Positions 63,440 to 64,000 of a DNA stretch of 64,000 nucleotides are shown here, piece after piece (positions within the stretch are counted from its first letter, which is position 1; each line of letters opens with the position of its first letter). The translations under genes were made by a program, and so were the position numbers. The DNA lies in NCBI RefSeq assembly GCF_024494645.1, contig NZ_JANHDJ010000001.1, positions 186,001-250,000 on the forward strand, read 5' to 3'. This DNA comes from Halohasta litorea (GTDB lineage Archaea; Halobacteriota; Halobacteria; Halobacteriales; Haloferacaceae). The notes beneath the pieces were generated by a model that ran no database searches, was not told where the DNA came from, and worked only from the letters and a program-made list of their open reading frames with translations.

Positions 63440-64000
63440 ATGAGTGTCCGTGAAACGTGGGCGACACGCATCGGCTTCATTCTTGTAGCGACCGGGAGCG
63501 CAGTCGGCCTCGGGAACATCTGGCGGTTCCCGTTTCTGACGGCCGAATCCGGCGGTGCGGCGTTTCTGATCGCCTATCTGATTTTGATCGTCAGTGTCGG
63601 GCTGCCGCTCATTCTGGCGGAGTTCGTCATCGGCCGCCGGACCAAACGCAACGTCGTCGGCGCGTTCGACGAACTCGGCCGGTCGAACTGGAAGATCGTC
63701 GGCGGGATCGGCGCGCTGGCGGGCTTTGTCATCCTCTCGTACTACAGCGTCGTCGGGGGCTGGGTGATCCAGTACATCATCGCCTCGATCACTGGGGCCT
63801 ACACATCCGATCCGGCGGCCTACTTCGAGACCGCCTCGGTCGGGACCAACGCCGTCGTCTTCGATGCGCTGTTTATGGGATTCGTCGCCGGAATCGTCGC
63901 CCTCGGTATTCGGAACGGGCTCGAACGCGCCGCCAAATTCATGGTGCCGAGTGTTGTCGTCCTGTTGATCGTGCTGTCGGTCTACGGTGCGACCCTCGAT
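63440..64000 (+). CDS. Neurotransmitter:sodium symporter family transporter, 5' part
   Basis: The first 187 residues of a multi-pass transporter are present; the gene continues past the window. The N-terminal signature ATGSAVGLGNIWRFPFLTAE is the Na+-binding unwound helix 1 region of the family, followed by SGGAAFLIAYLILIVSVGLP and LAEFVIGRRTKRN. Bacterial and archaeal members import amino acids or related solutes with Na+. Start by ATG 63440 with a TATA box ~25 nt upstream. Substrate unknown. Confidence 0.9.
   Translation, partial: MSVRETWATRIGFILVATGSAVGLGNIWRFPFLTAESGGAAFLIAYLILIVSVGLPLILAEFVIGRRTKRNVVGAFDELGRSNWKIVGGIGALAGFVILSYYSVVGGWVIQYIIASITGAYTSDPAAYFETASVGTNAVVFDALFMGFVAGIVALGIRNGLERAAKFMVPSVVVLLIVLSVYGATLD

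Overview
The window is a stretch of haloarchaeal (class Halobacteria) chromosome. The evidence is a high-GC sequence dense in cga/gac/tcg triplets, strongly acidic predicted proteins, short or absent 5' leaders with TATA-like boxes about 25-30 nt before several starts, and archaeal marker genes: ribosomal protein L15e, TFB, the UbaA-type E1 enzyme, a CetZ tubulin, Rio2 kinase, NreA and TrmB. The genus cannot be fixed from the sequence alone. I see no rRNA, tRNA, CRISPR array, transposase or integrase, so most of it reads as core chromosome with a few inserted or decayed spots.

Layout. 1-10 kb: pirin, a flavin reductase whose 3' end is tandemly repeated, a CPA2 antiporter fused to universal-stress domains, a queuosine-precursor-type transporter with a ribbon-helix-helix gene, ubaA, a membrane chemoreceptor, rpl15e and a GNAT enzyme. 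10-20 kb: a starch/maltodextrin block (GH15 divergent from GH13, then a TrmB regulator with a likely operator at its own promoter), then a molybdate/tungstate-type ABC importer and a DUF6498-like membrane protein. 20-33 kb: a low-GC island with a divergent rhomboid, rio2, an HPP-Usp gene broken by a frameshift, an endonuclease III, methylglyoxal synthase with an aldo/keto reductase, a DHH phosphoesterase, an epimerase-like protein, cetZ and a phosphodiesterase-like enzyme. 34-48 kb: DNA and RNA maintenance (polX, nreA, rnhA, nfi, and a TFB that lacks its zinc-ribbon cysteines), small haloarchaeal families, pyrophosphatase, a zinc-finger rhomboid, an ArsA/Get3 ATPase and an aminotransferase.

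48-61 kb holds most of a propionyl-CoA/methylmalonyl-CoA route: meaB with the B12-binding mutase subunit, pccA (biotin carboxylase plus biotin carrier), and the pccB-pccX pair. The large mutase subunit and the epimerase are not in the window. A two-gene cassette (winged-helix regulator plus a protein resembling nucleoside deoxyribosyltransferase/TIR folds) sits between pccA and the HD-domain gene. It is flanked by a perfect 22-bp direct repeat that corresponds to the last codons of pccA. This looks like integration at a gene 3' end and is the most interesting feature here. 61-64 kb: a receiver-PAS-histidine kinase and the start of a neurotransmitter:sodium-symporter-family transporter, which runs off the window.

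Genes that plausibly act together are the GH15/GH13/TrmB sugar block, the three-gene ABC importer, the rnhA pair, the two-gene carboxylase operon pccB-pccX with pccA, and the mutase subunit with its MeaB chaperone.
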